NCBI GenBank assembly: GCA_031551875.1
Contig: JAVBNA010000020.1
Span: forward strand, 14,435 to 78,434
Direction: 5' to 3'
From: JAVBNA01 sp031551875
GTDB lineage: Bacteria > Bacillota > Clostridia > Oscillospirales > Acutalibacteraceae
Length of the DNA stretch: 64,000 nucleotides
Positions within the stretch are counted from its first letter, which is position 1. Each line of letters begins with the position of its first letter. This document shows, one piece after another, positions 43,072 through 51,601 of the stretch. The notes beneath the pieces were generated by a model. The model saw nothing but the letters and a program-made list of their open reading frames with translations. It did not search any database and was not told the origin of the DNA. A program made the translations under genes and the position numbers.

Positions 43072-44637
43072 TTAAGACGACGGTCCCACCCGAATGATGC
43101 CCTGTACGGGGTTATAGCGGGAATCGGGCAGCTTCTCGCGGTGATCCTCCTTGCCGTTGAGGTAATAAACACGGTAGGCAACCGCGGTTGATCCGACCTT
43201 CGACGAGGTGTCAGTCTTTCTCTGACCCGGTGCAAGTGATTTGTCCACAATGGTCTTGGTCTTGGCGGGATACAGCGATCCGGTTTTCTGGGAAACCACT
43301 TCGATCTTTTCCCATTTGATGGGCTTGCCGTAAATATAGACGGTTAGCTTAGTGCCCACCTTCGTGGAGCGCAGGTAAACCGGAGAATCCGAGTTGTTTT
43401 TAAACTTAAAGTCCGCGCTGGGGTAGTCGATGGCGGCATCCTGGCCGATCGGCACATATGTAGACGGCCAACGATGGTTGTGACGGGTGACAATTTCCAG
43501 ATCCGCCCTGATGACCGCCCCGTACAGAGTGGTAGACACCTGACAGACACCACCGCCCGGCTCCTGGATCAGCTTTCCGTTTTTGATTGCGCCCGCCGCG
43601 CGGTAGCCCTTAGCGGTCGTGCGCTTGCCGGTGCAGTCATTGATGGAAAATGTCTCGCCCGGCTGCACAATGACGCCGTTAAACGCCTTGGACGCGAGCT
43701 TGATGTTCGTGTCGCGGTTGTATTCCCCCGTCGTGGTGGTGGAGAACTGGGAGATCAGCTTAGTGTTGGCCATCGCTTCCTCTTCAGAGACCTTCGGCTT
43801 TTTGACTGTCGCGGTTATGCGGATGTCCTGATTGCTGCGGCTGTTGACCGCCGCTTTGATGTCCGACCTAAGCTTTTCGCCGTCAATCGCCACGCCGTTT
43901 TTGCCGCCCTTCACCACAAACATGACCTCTTCGTCCGGGCGGAAATCCACCGTTGCGTTCGACATCTCGGTTTCCAGCCATCCTCTGAGGGTTTCCACAA
44001 ACGCCGCAATTGACTCATCGCTCACCTGATAGTCAATGATAAAATTCTGGGGATCGGACTCTAAGTTGAGCACCGAAATATAACGGCTGATGCGGTCGCC
44101 GTCACGGCCGTACTTGTAGGCCTCCTCAACCGCCTGATCCGTGTTGTAGGCGGGACTGAGCGCACTGAGTTTGACCGGAACCGGGTCTTTCCCTTCCAGA
44201 ACCACATTAAACAGAACGCTGTTGCCCTTGGTCTTCTCCTGCTTTTTGGCATAGGCGATCAGATCATTTTTGGATTTGCCGCCGAACGCCGCGCCTTCAA
44301 ACTGAATGCCCTGATAGATGTTCGGGGTATCAAGCAAGCCCTTCATCTGTTCGCTCAGCACCTGATAGCCCACGAAGCCAATCGCCACCAGCACAAAAAG
44401 CGCCACGAGAAAGCCGCCCAGCTTACGGGACTTTTTCACCGGCTGGGGCATGGGCGCACGGGGCGCCACCGGACGGGGCTGAGGTGCACGCATGGGCCGC
44501 GGGGGCGGAGCAGGCATCGCTTTGGCGTGCGCCTGCGGCTGAATGGTCACCGGAACCGCTTTTCCCTGACGTCCGCCGCCAATGGTCCCGCGGGCAACCG
44601 GCCTTTTTATCGGGGCTCCACCAATTTGATTATTCAT
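43072..44637 (-). CDS. VanW family membrane-anchored protein
   Basis: The 521-residue protein starts with about 70 Pro/Arg/Ala-rich residues, then one membrane helix (about 74-93). Outside it has a PG-binding-like region and the VanW core: GEYNRDTNIKLASKAFNGVI, VQPGETFSINDCTGKRT, EPGGGVCQVSTTLYGAVIRA. The C-terminus is a beta-rich extension (about 100 residues). VanW was named from a vancomycin cluster, but the family occurs widely in Clostridia without resistance genes. Its role in the envelope is unclear. It has its own promoter (44714-44743). Confidence 0.85.
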   Translation of the reverse strand: MNNQIGGAPIKRPVARGTIGGGRQGKAVPVTIQPQAHAKAMPAPPPRPMRAPQPRPVAPRAPMPQPVKKSRKLGGFLVALFVLVAIGFVGYQVLSEQMKGLLDTPNIYQGIQFEGAAFGGKSKNDLIAYAKKQEKTKGNSVLFNVVLEGKDPVPVKLSALSPAYNTDQAVEEAYKYGRDGDRISRYISVLNLESDPQNFIIDYQVSDESIAAFVETLRGWLETEMSNATVDFRPDEEVMFVVKGGKNGVAIDGEKLRSDIKAAVNSRSNQDIRITATVKKPKVSEEEAMANTKLISQFSTTTTGEYNRDTNIKLASKAFNGVIVQPGETFSINDCTGKRTTAKGYRAAGAIKNGKLIQEPGGGVCQVSTTLYGAVIRADLEIVTRHNHRWPSTYVPIGQDAAIDYPSADFKFKNNSDSPVYLRSTKVGTKLTVYIYGKPIKWEKIEVVSQKTGSLYPAKTKTIVDKSLAPGQRKTDTSSKVGSTAVAYRVYYLNGKEDHREKLPDSRYNPVQGIIRVGPSS

Positions 44638-44713
44638 AATTGGGGCCTCCTCTCAATTCACTTAAAGTCTATTCCCTATTGAGCAAAATGGATACACAAT
44701 ATCCGCCACTACT

Positions 44714-44743
44714 ATACTACCCTATTTCCATCCTGCTTGTAAA
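44714..44743 (-). promoter_or_regulatory. Promoter of the VanW gene
   Basis: TTTACA and TAGTAT with an 18-nt spacer on the minus strand, about 75 nt before the start. Confidence 0.6.
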
Positions 44744-44881
44744 GTTACAGAATGATGAAAATGTTTACAATTTGTTATCTTTTTATACCAAAAACACCCC
44801 GAATTTGTAAATGGACTATCAAAAACAAGGGACCGCATGAATGATTTTTCTGTTAATTATCCTTTTTATAACAAATCCGTC

Positions 44882-44910
44882 TGGACAAAGCACACAGAAT
44901 ATAGTAATAT
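44882..44910 (+). promoter_or_regulatory. Promoter of the PRTase-like gene
   Basis: TGGACA and TAATAT with a 17-nt spacer, about 35 nt upstream of the ATG. The rest of the 309-bp divergent gap 44638-44946 is AT-rich with no other clear element. Confidence 0.65.
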
Positions 44911-44946
44911 GATACCATACCCAAGCAAAGATTAGGAGGTAAATGC

Positions 44947-45588
44947 ATGGAAGCCAGAACTATTGACATCATCGCCAAGGGCAATCCCGAAGTGAAAATC
45001 AAGGTGATTCCGGGACATTTTGCCACCACTCATTCGCATGTCAACTATTACATTGACATGACCGGCGCAAAGATTCAGCATAAAATGGCAAAGCTGGTCG
45101 CACAGGAGCTCGCCAGACAGTATATCGGCTCGGTGTCCATTGACTCTATGATTTGCATGGATTCCACCGAAATGATCGGCGGCTTTCTGGCCGACGAGCT
45201 GTCGGACAACAAATCCTATTCCATCAACGCCGGGAAAAACATGAACATCATCACGCCGGAATTCAATTCGACCGGACAGATGATCTTCCGTGACAACACC
45301 CAGCGCATGATCTGGGGCAAAAACGTCGTGCTGCTGATCGCCTCGGCCACAACCGGCAAAACCATCAACCGCGCCATGGAGTGTATCCGGTACTATAATG
45401 GAAACATCGCCGGCATTTCCGCCATTTTCAGCGCGATTGACGCCATTAACGGCATCCATATCAACCGCATTTTTGGCAACGACGACATCACCGATTATCA
45501 GACCTACCGTTCCTCTGAATGCCCCTACTGCAACGCCAAAATTAAAATTGACGCCATTGTCAATAGCTATGGGTATTCCAAAATATAA
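44947..45588 (+). CDS. Phosphoribosyltransferase-like protein with C-terminal CxxC
   Basis: A 213-residue protein. The stretch NVVLLIASATTGKTINRAME resembles the PRPP loop of orotate-type PRTases (VVLVDDVxTTGxS), but the two acidic residues before the loop are replaced (LIAS in place of VDDV), so activity is uncertain. The N-terminal region with GHFATTHSHVNYYIDM matches a clostridial group often called orotate PRTase-like. A C-terminal CPYCNAKIKID could bind zinc. The ribosome site is AGGAGGT. It is not near pyrE-like context, although it lies 2.2 kb from the pyr operon, which lacks pyrE. It could be a regulatory or degenerate PRTase. Confidence 0.6.
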   Translation: MEARTIDIIAKGNPEVKIKVIPGHFATTHSHVNYYIDMTGAKIQHKMAKLVAQELARQYIGSVSIDSMICMDSTEMIGGFLADELSDNKSYSINAGKNMNIITPEFNSTGQMIFRDNTQRMIWGKNVVLLIASATTGKTINRAMECIRYYNGNIAGISAIFSAIDAINGIHINRIFGNDDITDYQTYRSSECPYCNAKIKIDAIVNSYGYSKI

Positions 45589-45608
45589 CGTCATATGACA
45601 GCTTTACC

Positions 45609-45650
45609 ACGCCCGCTTTTCCGGTTTGTCCGGGGAGGCGGGCGTTTTTA
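45609..45650. terminator. Bidirectional terminator between the PRTase-like and PHP genes
   Basis: An 8-bp GC stem with a long loop, ending in T5 on the plus strand; it abuts the PHP stop codon. Confidence 0.7.
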
Positions 45651-46379
45651 TGCCCTTTGCAGCGTTCCCTCCCGGATGGCTTTGACCAGGCAGGCGGGCG
45701 ACAGCTCGTCAAGCAAAAGAAGGTTTCCCTCCTCGGTCATGTTCCCGAGCGCATGCGCGTCGGAATTGCGCAGGACAAACAGTTGCTCAAGAATGGGATA
45801 CTTTTTCTTCATCGCCTCAACATCACCCGTGCGGGAAACCTCCGCACAGGTAAAGCCCGCATCGGGCGGTATGTCGCCCAACGCGGCGGTCACCGAATAG
45901 GATGGACGGTCGACGTGCGCGGGAAACGCGCAGCCGCCGCAACGTGCGGCCAGCGCGACAACCTCGTCCGCGCTCACCGACGACGCGGTCACCAGCAGGA
46001 GCTCCTCCGTGCCGACCCTTTCATCCTGCGCATTCAGGATGACCTGCTCTCCGAAAATCTCCGGACGGTTTTTGACCGGCGGCAGCCGGCGGCGGATGTC
46101 CTCCGAAAAGGAGAGGGCATTCTCCAGCGTGGAAAACAGGCAGACCACATGCGCCTCCTCGGCGGTGCACAGCTCCATGCCCGGCACGACGCACAGCCCC
46201 GTTCCCTGCGCCGCCTCCATGACCGCCGGGCAGTTGAGGCAGGAATTGTGGTCGGTCAGCGCGATCATGTCCATGCCGTTCAGTAGCGCCATATTCACAA
46301 TGTTGTTGGGCGTCATATCCGCGTCACTGCAGGGCGACAGGCAGGAATGCATATGCAAATCGCAGCGTACCGCTCTCAT
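45648..46379 (-). CDS. PHP domain metal-dependent hydrolase
   Basis: The 243-residue protein has the PHP motifs CDLHMHSCLSPCSD, ALTDHNSC, PGMELCTAEEAHVVCLF and a C-terminal SDAHALGNM. These metal ligands are intact. PHP domains hydrolyse phosphoesters or act in signalling; the substrate here is unknown. Its start overlaps the stop of the DRTGG gene by 4 bp, and it is the last gene in the module with the hydrogenase-like protein. Confidence 0.85.
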   Translation of the reverse strand: MRAVRCDLHMHSCLSPCSDADMTPNNIVNMALLNGMDMIALTDHNSCLNCPAVMEAAQGTGLCVVPGMELCTAEEAHVVCLFSTLENALSFSEDIRRRLPPVKNRPEIFGEQVILNAQDERVGTEELLLVTASSVSADEVVALAARCGGCAFPAHVDRPSYSVTAALGDIPPDAGFTCAEVSRTGDVEAMKKKYPILEQLFVLRNSDAHALGNMTEEGNLLLLDELSPACLVKAIREGTLQRA

Positions 46380-46708
46380 GAAAGGAGCTGCGCCACCCTA
46401 AGCGCTGTGCGGAAGCTGTTTGCTTCGGTTTGCAGCACGGCCACGCTCTGTGCGTCTGCCTTCTGCCGTGCGTCGTCGTCCAGCGGCGCAGAATCGGTCA
46501 GCAGGATGCAGGCAGTGTCCGCCAGCGTCGCCACGGCGATCGCATTGAGATTGCCCATCACGGTCAGCCATGCGTCCCCCTCTTGGGCGCGCCCCATCAC
46601 CCAGCTGAGCAGGTCGCCGATATAACAGCCGGTCACCTCTCGCCCGAGGCCTTCTTCCCCGGCCAGCAGGGACAGGTTTAGGGTCTCTTTCAGTTCCTGT
46701 ACGGTCAT
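46376..46708 (-). CDS. DRTGG domain protein (second of two)
   Basis: A 110-residue protein made of one DRTGG-type domain: NLSLLAGEEGLGREVTGCYI, GDLLSWVMGRAQEGDAWLTV, then NLNAIAVATLADTACILLTD. DRTGG domains are alpha/beta ligand-binding modules of unclear ligand, also seen next to CBS domains and in phosphotransacetylases. It overlaps both neighbours by 4 bp. Confidence 0.8.
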   Translation of the reverse strand: MTVQELKETLNLSLLAGEEGLGREVTGCYIGDLLSWVMGRAQEGDAWLTVMGNLNAIAVATLADTACILLTDSAPLDDDARQKADAQSVAVLQTEANSFRTALRVAQLLS

Positions 46709-48048
46709 GAGGACTTCTCCTTCCCGGATGTGTTTTTCACGTCGGCCACGAATGCGTCAGGTATGTAACCGCCCATGCTGGACAGAGCCCTCGCGACGCT
46801 TTGCAGCTGCTCACGCAGCTTGAAGATACAGTCACTCTCCTTGCCGGCGCCTTTGACAATGTCCTCCGCCAGCGCCCGGCAACTCGGCGCCCCGCACGAC
46901 CCGCAGTCGAGCCCCGGGAAATCGGCGGTGTAGGCGTCGATCTGCTCAAGCATGCGCATGGCTTCCTCCATGTCGTCGGACAGCTTGAGCACCGACGCAA
47001 ATTCCAGTGACGTCATCCATTTCATATCTTCAGGTACGTCACCGGACAAATGATTGCAGGACAGGGGCAGGTATTTGCGCAGCTTTTGCAGCCGTGCTTT
47101 CGCCACATAGGGATTTTCAACGGTCAGCACGCCGCCCACACAGCCGCTCGGACAGGCGGACAGCTCGATGAAGTCGATCTCGCCGATGCGGTCGTCCTCC
47201 AGCTCCTCGAGCACACGGATACAGTTTTCAATGCCGTCGGCCGCCAGGTATTTTTCATTGAGCAGGGCGGCCGATTCGCCGCCGGTGCCCGCCCAGCTGA
47301 CTCCGATCACGCCTGAGCCCGAAAGACTTTCCACCGTCTCAAGCCGCTCCATCTTGGATACCAGCTTGGGGAACACCTCGCTCATGGACACCGCACAGTC
47401 CACCCAGGACTTCTCCTTTCCGATGGGCACATTGATGTCGGTCACCTTGGCGGGACAGGGTGTGATGAATACACAGCCGATGTCAGAAAGGTCATAGCCC
47501 GTGCGCGCGGCGGCGTCCTGCTTGGCAAGCTGGGCGGCGTATTCCATGGGTGCTGACAGCGGCAGCACATGGTCGCACAGGTCGGGAAACCGCACACGGA
47601 TGAGCCGCACAATGGCGGGGCAGGCCGAGCTGATGATTGGCTTTTTGACCGCCGGGTCGGCGAGCAGCTTGCGGGTGGCCTCGCTGACCAGCTCGGCCGC
47701 GCGCGCCACCTCAAACACCTCGTCGAAGCCCATCGCCCGCAGCCCCGACAGCACAATGTCGATGTCGTCGAGATTGGTAAACTGCCCATACAGGGCGGGC
47801 GCCGGCAGAATAATGGTATATTTCCACTCGAACGCATTTTTCAGCGGGTCGAACACCGCTTTTTTGGCGTGATAGGGACAGACGCGGATGCACTCTCCGC
47901 AGTCTATACAGCGTTCGGGGATGATTTTAGCCTTGCCATCGCGCACGCGGATGGCCTCGGTCGGACAGCGCTTGAGACAATTTGTACAGCCTCTGCACTT
48001 CTCGCTGTCCAGCGTTACCGAGTGAAAAAAACGATTCACGTTGGACAC
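46705..48048 (-). CDS. [FeFe]-hydrogenase-like protein with ferredoxin and FeS domains
   Basis: A 447-residue protein. The N-terminus holds two [4Fe-4S] motifs (CRGCTNCLKRCP and CIDCGECIRVCP). The middle has the H-cluster loop motifs: L1 SSACPAIV (Ala142-Cys143), L2 TPCPAK (Cys198, Lys201), L3 SACPSGCVGG (Cys299, Cys303). A C-terminal FeS domain has LDCGSCGAPSC. The four cysteines that hold the H-cluster subcluster are kept, but the neighbouring proton-relay Cys of the catalytic TSCCP motif is Ala. This is typical of non-bifurcating, sensory-type relatives. With the RsbW-like ATPase and DRTGG proteins it looks like a redox or H2-sensing module. HydEFG maturases are not in the window. Confidence 0.82.
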   Translation of the reverse strand: MSNVNRFFHSVTLDSEKCRGCTNCLKRCPTEAIRVRDGKAKIIPERCIDCGECIRVCPYHAKKAVFDPLKNAFEWKYTIILPAPALYGQFTNLDDIDIVLSGLRAMGFDEVFEVARAAELVSEATRKLLADPAVKKPIISSACPAIVRLIRVRFPDLCDHVLPLSAPMEYAAQLAKQDAAARTGYDLSDIGCVFITPCPAKVTDINVPIGKEKSWVDCAVSMSEVFPKLVSKMERLETVESLSGSGVIGVSWAGTGGESAALLNEKYLAADGIENCIRVLEELEDDRIGEIDFIELSACPSGCVGGVLTVENPYVAKARLQKLRKYLPLSCNHLSGDVPEDMKWMTSLEFASVLKLSDDMEEAMRMLEQIDAYTADFPGLDCGSCGAPSCRALAEDIVKGAGKESDCIFKLREQLQSVARALSSMGGYIPDAFVADVKNTSGKEKSS

Positions 48049-48065
48049 TCCCTTAAAGATTCAGT

Positions 48066-48503
48066 TTATTGCTCCGACGGCTGCTTGGAGCGCACTGTCA
48101 AATAAAGCCTGGTTCCCTTGCCGAGCTCTGTTTCAATCCGCAGGTCGTCGGTGTATTTTTTGATGTTGGGCAGTCCCATGCCCGCGCCGAATCCCAGCGA
48201 ACGGACGTTGTCGGGCGCGGTGGAATAGCCCTCCTGCATCGCTTTATCCACATCGGGGATTCCGGGGCCCTGGTCGGACAGCACGATCTCCACCTTTTCG
48301 GGCGTGATCTCCACGTCCGCCTGCCCGCCGCCCGCGTGGATCACCATGTTGATCTCCCCTTCATACATGGCGATGGCGACGTTGCGGATGGCCTCGGAGT
48401 CGTAGCCCAGCTGCTTGAGTGTGCGCTTGACGCTCCCCGAAGCCTCGCCGGCGCGCGTGAAATCGTCGCCGGGCACGTCATAATGTAAGGAAAGCGGTTT
48501 CAT
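48066..48503 (-). CDS. RsbW-like serine kinase / anti-sigma-type HATPase
   Basis: The 145-residue protein is a stand-alone GHKL ATPase: N box VAIAMYEGEINMVIHA, G1 LSDQGPGIPDVD, G2 SLGFGAGMGLPNIKKY. This is the RsbW/SpoIIAB size and pattern, with the short N-terminal region those kinases use to bind their partner. It overlaps the DRTGG gene by 4 bp and precedes the hydrogenase-like gene. No sigma factor or anti-anti-sigma gene is adjacent, so its target is unknown. The family usually phosphorylates a STAS protein. Confidence 0.82.
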   Translation of the reverse strand: MKPLSLHYDVPGDDFTRAGEASGSVKRTLKQLGYDSEAIRNVAIAMYEGEINMVIHAGGGQADVEITPEKVEIVLSDQGPGIPDVDKAMQEGYSTAPDNVRSLGFGAGMGLPNIKKYTDDLRIETELGKGTRLYLTVRSKQPSEQ

Positions 48504-48850
48504 TCGTTTTCACAGCCTCCCCGCAGTCCGTTGGAATAGAGCCGTCCGCACGCGGTGAACATGCGGTACCGGGTTTTGAGCAGGGTGATCTCCCGCTCCT
48601 TCGCCAGCTCGATGACCGACGCGTCGGGCTCCTTGCCCCGCACAAATACGATACAGCGCATGTCCATCATCTCGGCCGTGCGCACGACCTGAGGGTTGAT
48701 CAGCCCGGTCAGCAGCACCGACTGATCCTTCACATAGGCGAGCACGTCGCTCATCATATCGCTGCCGCACGCGGTGTGCAGCTCGTCCTCCAGGTTGGCC
48801 GCAGAGATAATGGAGCACTCCAGAATTTCAATGATGTCCTTGACCTTCAT
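48500..48850 (-). CDS. DRTGG domain protein (first of two)
   Basis: A 116-residue DRTGG domain protein beginning MKVKDIIEILECSIISAANL with SDVLAYVKDQSVLLTGLINP. ATG 48850 follows GGGAGG; a start at 48871 is less likely. It heads the five-gene, overlapping set DRTGG, RsbW-like, hydrogenase-like, DRTGG, PHP. A TATAAT box lies about 70 nt upstream on the minus strand, without a clear -35 box. Confidence 0.8.
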   Translation of the reverse strand: MKVKDIIEILECSIISAANLEDELHTACGSDMMSDVLAYVKDQSVLLTGLINPQVVRTAEMMDMRCIVFVRGKEPDASVIELAKEREITLLKTRYRMFTACGRLYSNGLRGGCENE

Positions 48851-48970
48851 AATGAATGATTCCTCCCACAAATAGGTGTCCGATGAAGTGTCGGCATAGT
48901 AGTATGCGTATTATAGCATAGTTTGACACAAAAAAACAGCAGGGATTTTTGGAAAAGAATGCGGGCGCAA

Positions 48971-49004
48971 AAAAGCCGGAAAGAAAGGATTCTTTCCGGC
49001 AAAA
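48971..49004 (-). terminator. Terminator of the AT-rich membrane gene pair
   Basis: An 11-bp perfect stem (48975-48985 with 48990-49000) followed by T6 on the minus strand. Confidence 0.85.
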
Positions 49005-49008
49005 GTGT

Positions 49009-49416
49009 TTACTCGCTTGGCATCGCCCCACTGTGCCTCGTCGCAATCAGATAGGTTCGTGTAAATACACTGAATGTAAAAGAATAGTGGACACCATCTT
49101 TGGTCCCGGAGATTTCGACTAAATGCTCTTCATCATATGTAGTGGGATCTTTGATGTCGAAATACTCCTCTGCAAACTTTTCATGTTCTCCGCCGGGAAT
49201 CAAATACTGAAGCGGCTGATCGTTCAGCTTAACATACTCATCGTCAAACCACATTCGGATAATCGCGTTGAGACCCGTAAACCCGTTGATCCGCTCATCA
49301 GTTAGGTAATTGCCGCACAAAAAATATACAAAGGCAAGAAACACCAGCAATGCGGCGACAATTGCAATGACTTTGCGCCAAATCTTTTTTCCTTTTGTGC
49401 TCTCTTCGACTTCCAT
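49009..49416 (-). CDS. Single-pass membrane protein of unknown function
   Basis: A 135-residue protein with an N-terminal Lys/Glu-rich tail, one membrane helix (KVIAIVAALLVFLAFVYFLC) and an outward domain of about 95 residues without a known family. ATG 49416 follows CGGAGGG. It lies 15 bp downstream of another membrane gene, and both are visibly more AT-rich than the surrounding genes, so recent acquisition as a pair is possible. The N-terminus has no lipobox. Confidence 0.7.
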   Translation of the reverse strand: MEVEESTKGKKIWRKVIAIVAALLVFLAFVYFLCGNYLTDERINGFTGLNAIIRMWFDDEYVKLNDQPLQYLIPGGEHEKFAEEYFDIKDPTTYDEEHLVEISGTKDGVHYSFTFSVFTRTYLIATRHSGAMPSE

Positions 49417-49430
49417 ATCTTCCCTCCGAT

Positions 49431-50183
49431 TCATTGGTCTCCCTCTTGCTGAATCATTCTATGTCCCAGATAAACTCCAATTGACTTTCTTTTTTTCCGC
49501 TCTTGTTTACCCGCTACTATTTTTAGACAAATCCCAATGATGAGTATGATTAAAGCAAAGATACAATTGATGATCAATACGTTATCCAGCGACCTCCATG
49601 TGACTGCTGCCATGGATATGCCAAAAACGAGAACTGCACACCACCTCAAAATCCCTTTGTTCAAAAGCAAGGCGATTATATACAGTCCCATGGTTAGGGT
49701 TAATGCGACTATAGTCCAATTCGCAAAATGAGAATTGACCAGCATATTATACCAATCTGATATGCTCATATAGTCCCCATGCCTTGCGCTGCCCGAAGTC
49801 CGTAGGTAATTTATGCTTATCACCTTTGTTATAATGGGATAAAAGAAAAAAGCAAAGCCCAACACATCATAAAAAGCAAGGGCAACCTTCTGGTTTGAAG
49901 TTTTTACGGTACGCCGAATCCAGAAAAATGCAACCAAAAGAATGATTTTTAAAAGCTCGGCAATGAGTATTAAACAATGGTATATAAATTCATCACCTAA
50001 TGAAAAATCATAATTCTTCAATAAAATTTCTCCGGGCCAAGGGAGAAGTGCGAGCAAAATATAGATGATGCCCGCAGTAATGAATAAGGACGAAAACGCA
50101 GAAAAGTGCGTTTGAATTTTTTTGGATATAGCTTTTGTGTCCGATGTGTTTTGCTGGTTGAGTTCTGTGTTTTGATTGTCCAT
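49431..50183 (-). CDS. Polytopic membrane protein of unknown function
   Basis: A 250-residue protein with about six membrane helices and a Lys/Arg-rich C-terminal tail (KQERKKRKSIGVYLGHRM). No conserved family is recognised. ATG 50183 follows AAGGAG. The gene and its neighbour form an AT-rich pair between the DRTGG module and serC. The codon use (many AAT, ATA and TTT codons) differs from the GC-rich genes around it. Confidence 0.7.
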   Translation of the reverse strand: MDNQNTELNQQNTSDTKAISKKIQTHFSAFSSLFITAGIIYILLALLPWPGEILLKNYDFSLGDEFIYHCLILIAELLKIILLVAFFWIRRTVKTSNQKVALAFYDVLGFAFFFYPIITKVISINYLRTSGSARHGDYMSISDWYNMLVNSHFANWTIVALTLTMGLYIIALLLNKGILRWCAVLVFGISMAAVTWRSLDNVLIINCIFALIILIIGICLKIVAGKQERKKRKSIGVYLGHRMIQQEGDQ

Positions 50184-50372
50184 TTGAATCAACTCCTTTT
50201 TGCAATAATCGCTTCATTTCAATTGGATGTTTTGCTTAAATCATCTTATCATATTGTCATTTTTTGTCAAGATTTTTCTATCGTAAATTGATTGGTTTTT
50301 CTGTAAAAGGCAAATGTTTTTACATCATGCATGATACAACGACCTCTTTGTGAAAAAAACATCGAAATGAGA

Positions 50373-50401
50373 TTGACTTGGCTGACAGAAAAAACTATAA
50401 T
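50373..50401 (+). promoter_or_regulatory. serC-serA promoter
   Basis: TTGACT and TATAAT with a 17-nt spacer. The leader of about 85 nt includes a small hairpin (CCTGT-GAC-ACAGG) with no T-run, so no terminator is apparent. Confidence 0.85.
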
Positions 50402-50486
50402 AATGAGTAAAGGAACTCTGCGACGCACGGGCATTGTCCTGTGACACAGGCAGAATCAAAACTTAATTTTGGAGGTATTTAGCGTT

Positions 50487-51572
50487 ATGAGTCGAGTGTA
50501 TAACTTCTCTGCGGGCCCTTCCGTATTGCCGGAGTCGGTTCTGAAACGTGCGGCGGACGAACTGCTGTGCTATGGGGACAGCGGCCAGTCGGTCATGGAA
50601 ATGTCCCACCGTTCCAAGGAATACGAAGCGATTATTGGCGGGTGTGAGACCCTGCTGCGCGAGACGATGGGCGTCCCGGACAACTATAAGGTTCTCTTTT
50701 TACAGGGCGGCGCCTCCTCGCAGTTTGCCATGATCCCTCTCAACCTGATGAACAGGAGCGGCAAGGCCGACTATGTGCTGACCGGCCAGTGGGCCAGCAA
50801 GGCCTATCAGGAGGCCGCGCGGTACGGCGATGTCAAGGCGGTCGCCTCTTCGAAGGACAAAACCTTCTCCTATATTCCCGAACTGGATCCCGCTACCTTT
50901 ACCCCCGACGCCGACTATTTCCACATCTGCCTCAACAACACAATCTACGGCACCCGCTATACGAAGCTGCCCCAGACTGGCAATGTGCCGCTCGTCGCGG
51001 ACATCTCCTCCTGCATCCTCAGTGAGCCGATCGACGTCTCCAAATTCGGCGTGCTCTATGCGGGCGCGCAGAAAAACATGGCGCCGGCGGGGCTTACCGT
51101 GGTCATCATCCGCGAGGATCTGATCGGCAACGCCCGTGACATCACCCCCACCATGTTCAACTACCAGATTCACGCCGACAACGGCTCGATGTACAACACG
51201 CCCCCCTGCTACACCATCTACATGGCGAAGCTTGTACTTGAATGGATTCGTGACGAGATCGGCGGTCTCGTAAAAATGAAGGAGCTCAACGAGAAAAAAG
51301 CGGGGCTTCTGTACAATTTCCTGGACAGCTCCAAGCTCTTCAAGGCCACCGTACAGGGCGCAGACCGTTCGCTCATGAACATCCCCTTCATCACCGGCAA
51401 CGAGGAGCTTGACAAGAAGTTTGTCAAGGAAGCGGTTGCGGCGGGCTTTATCAATCTCAAGGGTCACCGCTCGGTGGGCGGCATGCGCGCCTCCATCTAC
51501 AACGCCATGCCGATTGAGGGCGTGGAAAAGCTCGTGGCCTTCATGAAGGAATTTGAAGCCGCGAACGCCTGA
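50487..51572 (+). CDS. serC: Phosphoserine aminotransferase
   Basis: The 361-residue protein begins YNFSAGPSVLPESVLKRAAD and has MEMSHRSKEYEAII and FLQGGASSQFAMIPLNL as in SerC. The PLP-lysine segment is YAGAQKNMAPAGLTVVIIRE. It makes phosphoserine from 3-phosphohydroxypyruvate. ATG 50487 is used; a TTG at 50469 is in frame. It is followed by serA with a 29-bp gap, a common clostridial serine operon. Confidence 0.94.
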   Translation: MSRVYNFSAGPSVLPESVLKRAADELLCYGDSGQSVMEMSHRSKEYEAIIGGCETLLRETMGVPDNYKVLFLQGGASSQFAMIPLNLMNRSGKADYVLTGQWASKAYQEAARYGDVKAVASSKDKTFSYIPELDPATFTPDADYFHICLNNTIYGTRYTKLPQTGNVPLVADISSCILSEPIDVSKFGVLYAGAQKNMAPAGLTVVIIREDLIGNARDITPTMFNYQIHADNGSMYNTPPCYTIYMAKLVLEWIRDEIGGLVKMKELNEKKAGLLYNFLDSSKLFKATVQGADRSLMNIPFITGNEELDKKFVKEAVAAGFINLKGHRSVGGMRASIYNAMPIEGVEKLVAFMKEFEAANA

Positions 51573-51601
51573 CACTGAACAGGAGAAAGGGTGCAAGAAA
51601 C

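Noticed and set aside
50402..50486. T-box or other riboswitch before serC
   Set aside because: The leader of about 85 nt has only a 5-bp hairpin and no antiterminator sequence or T-run.
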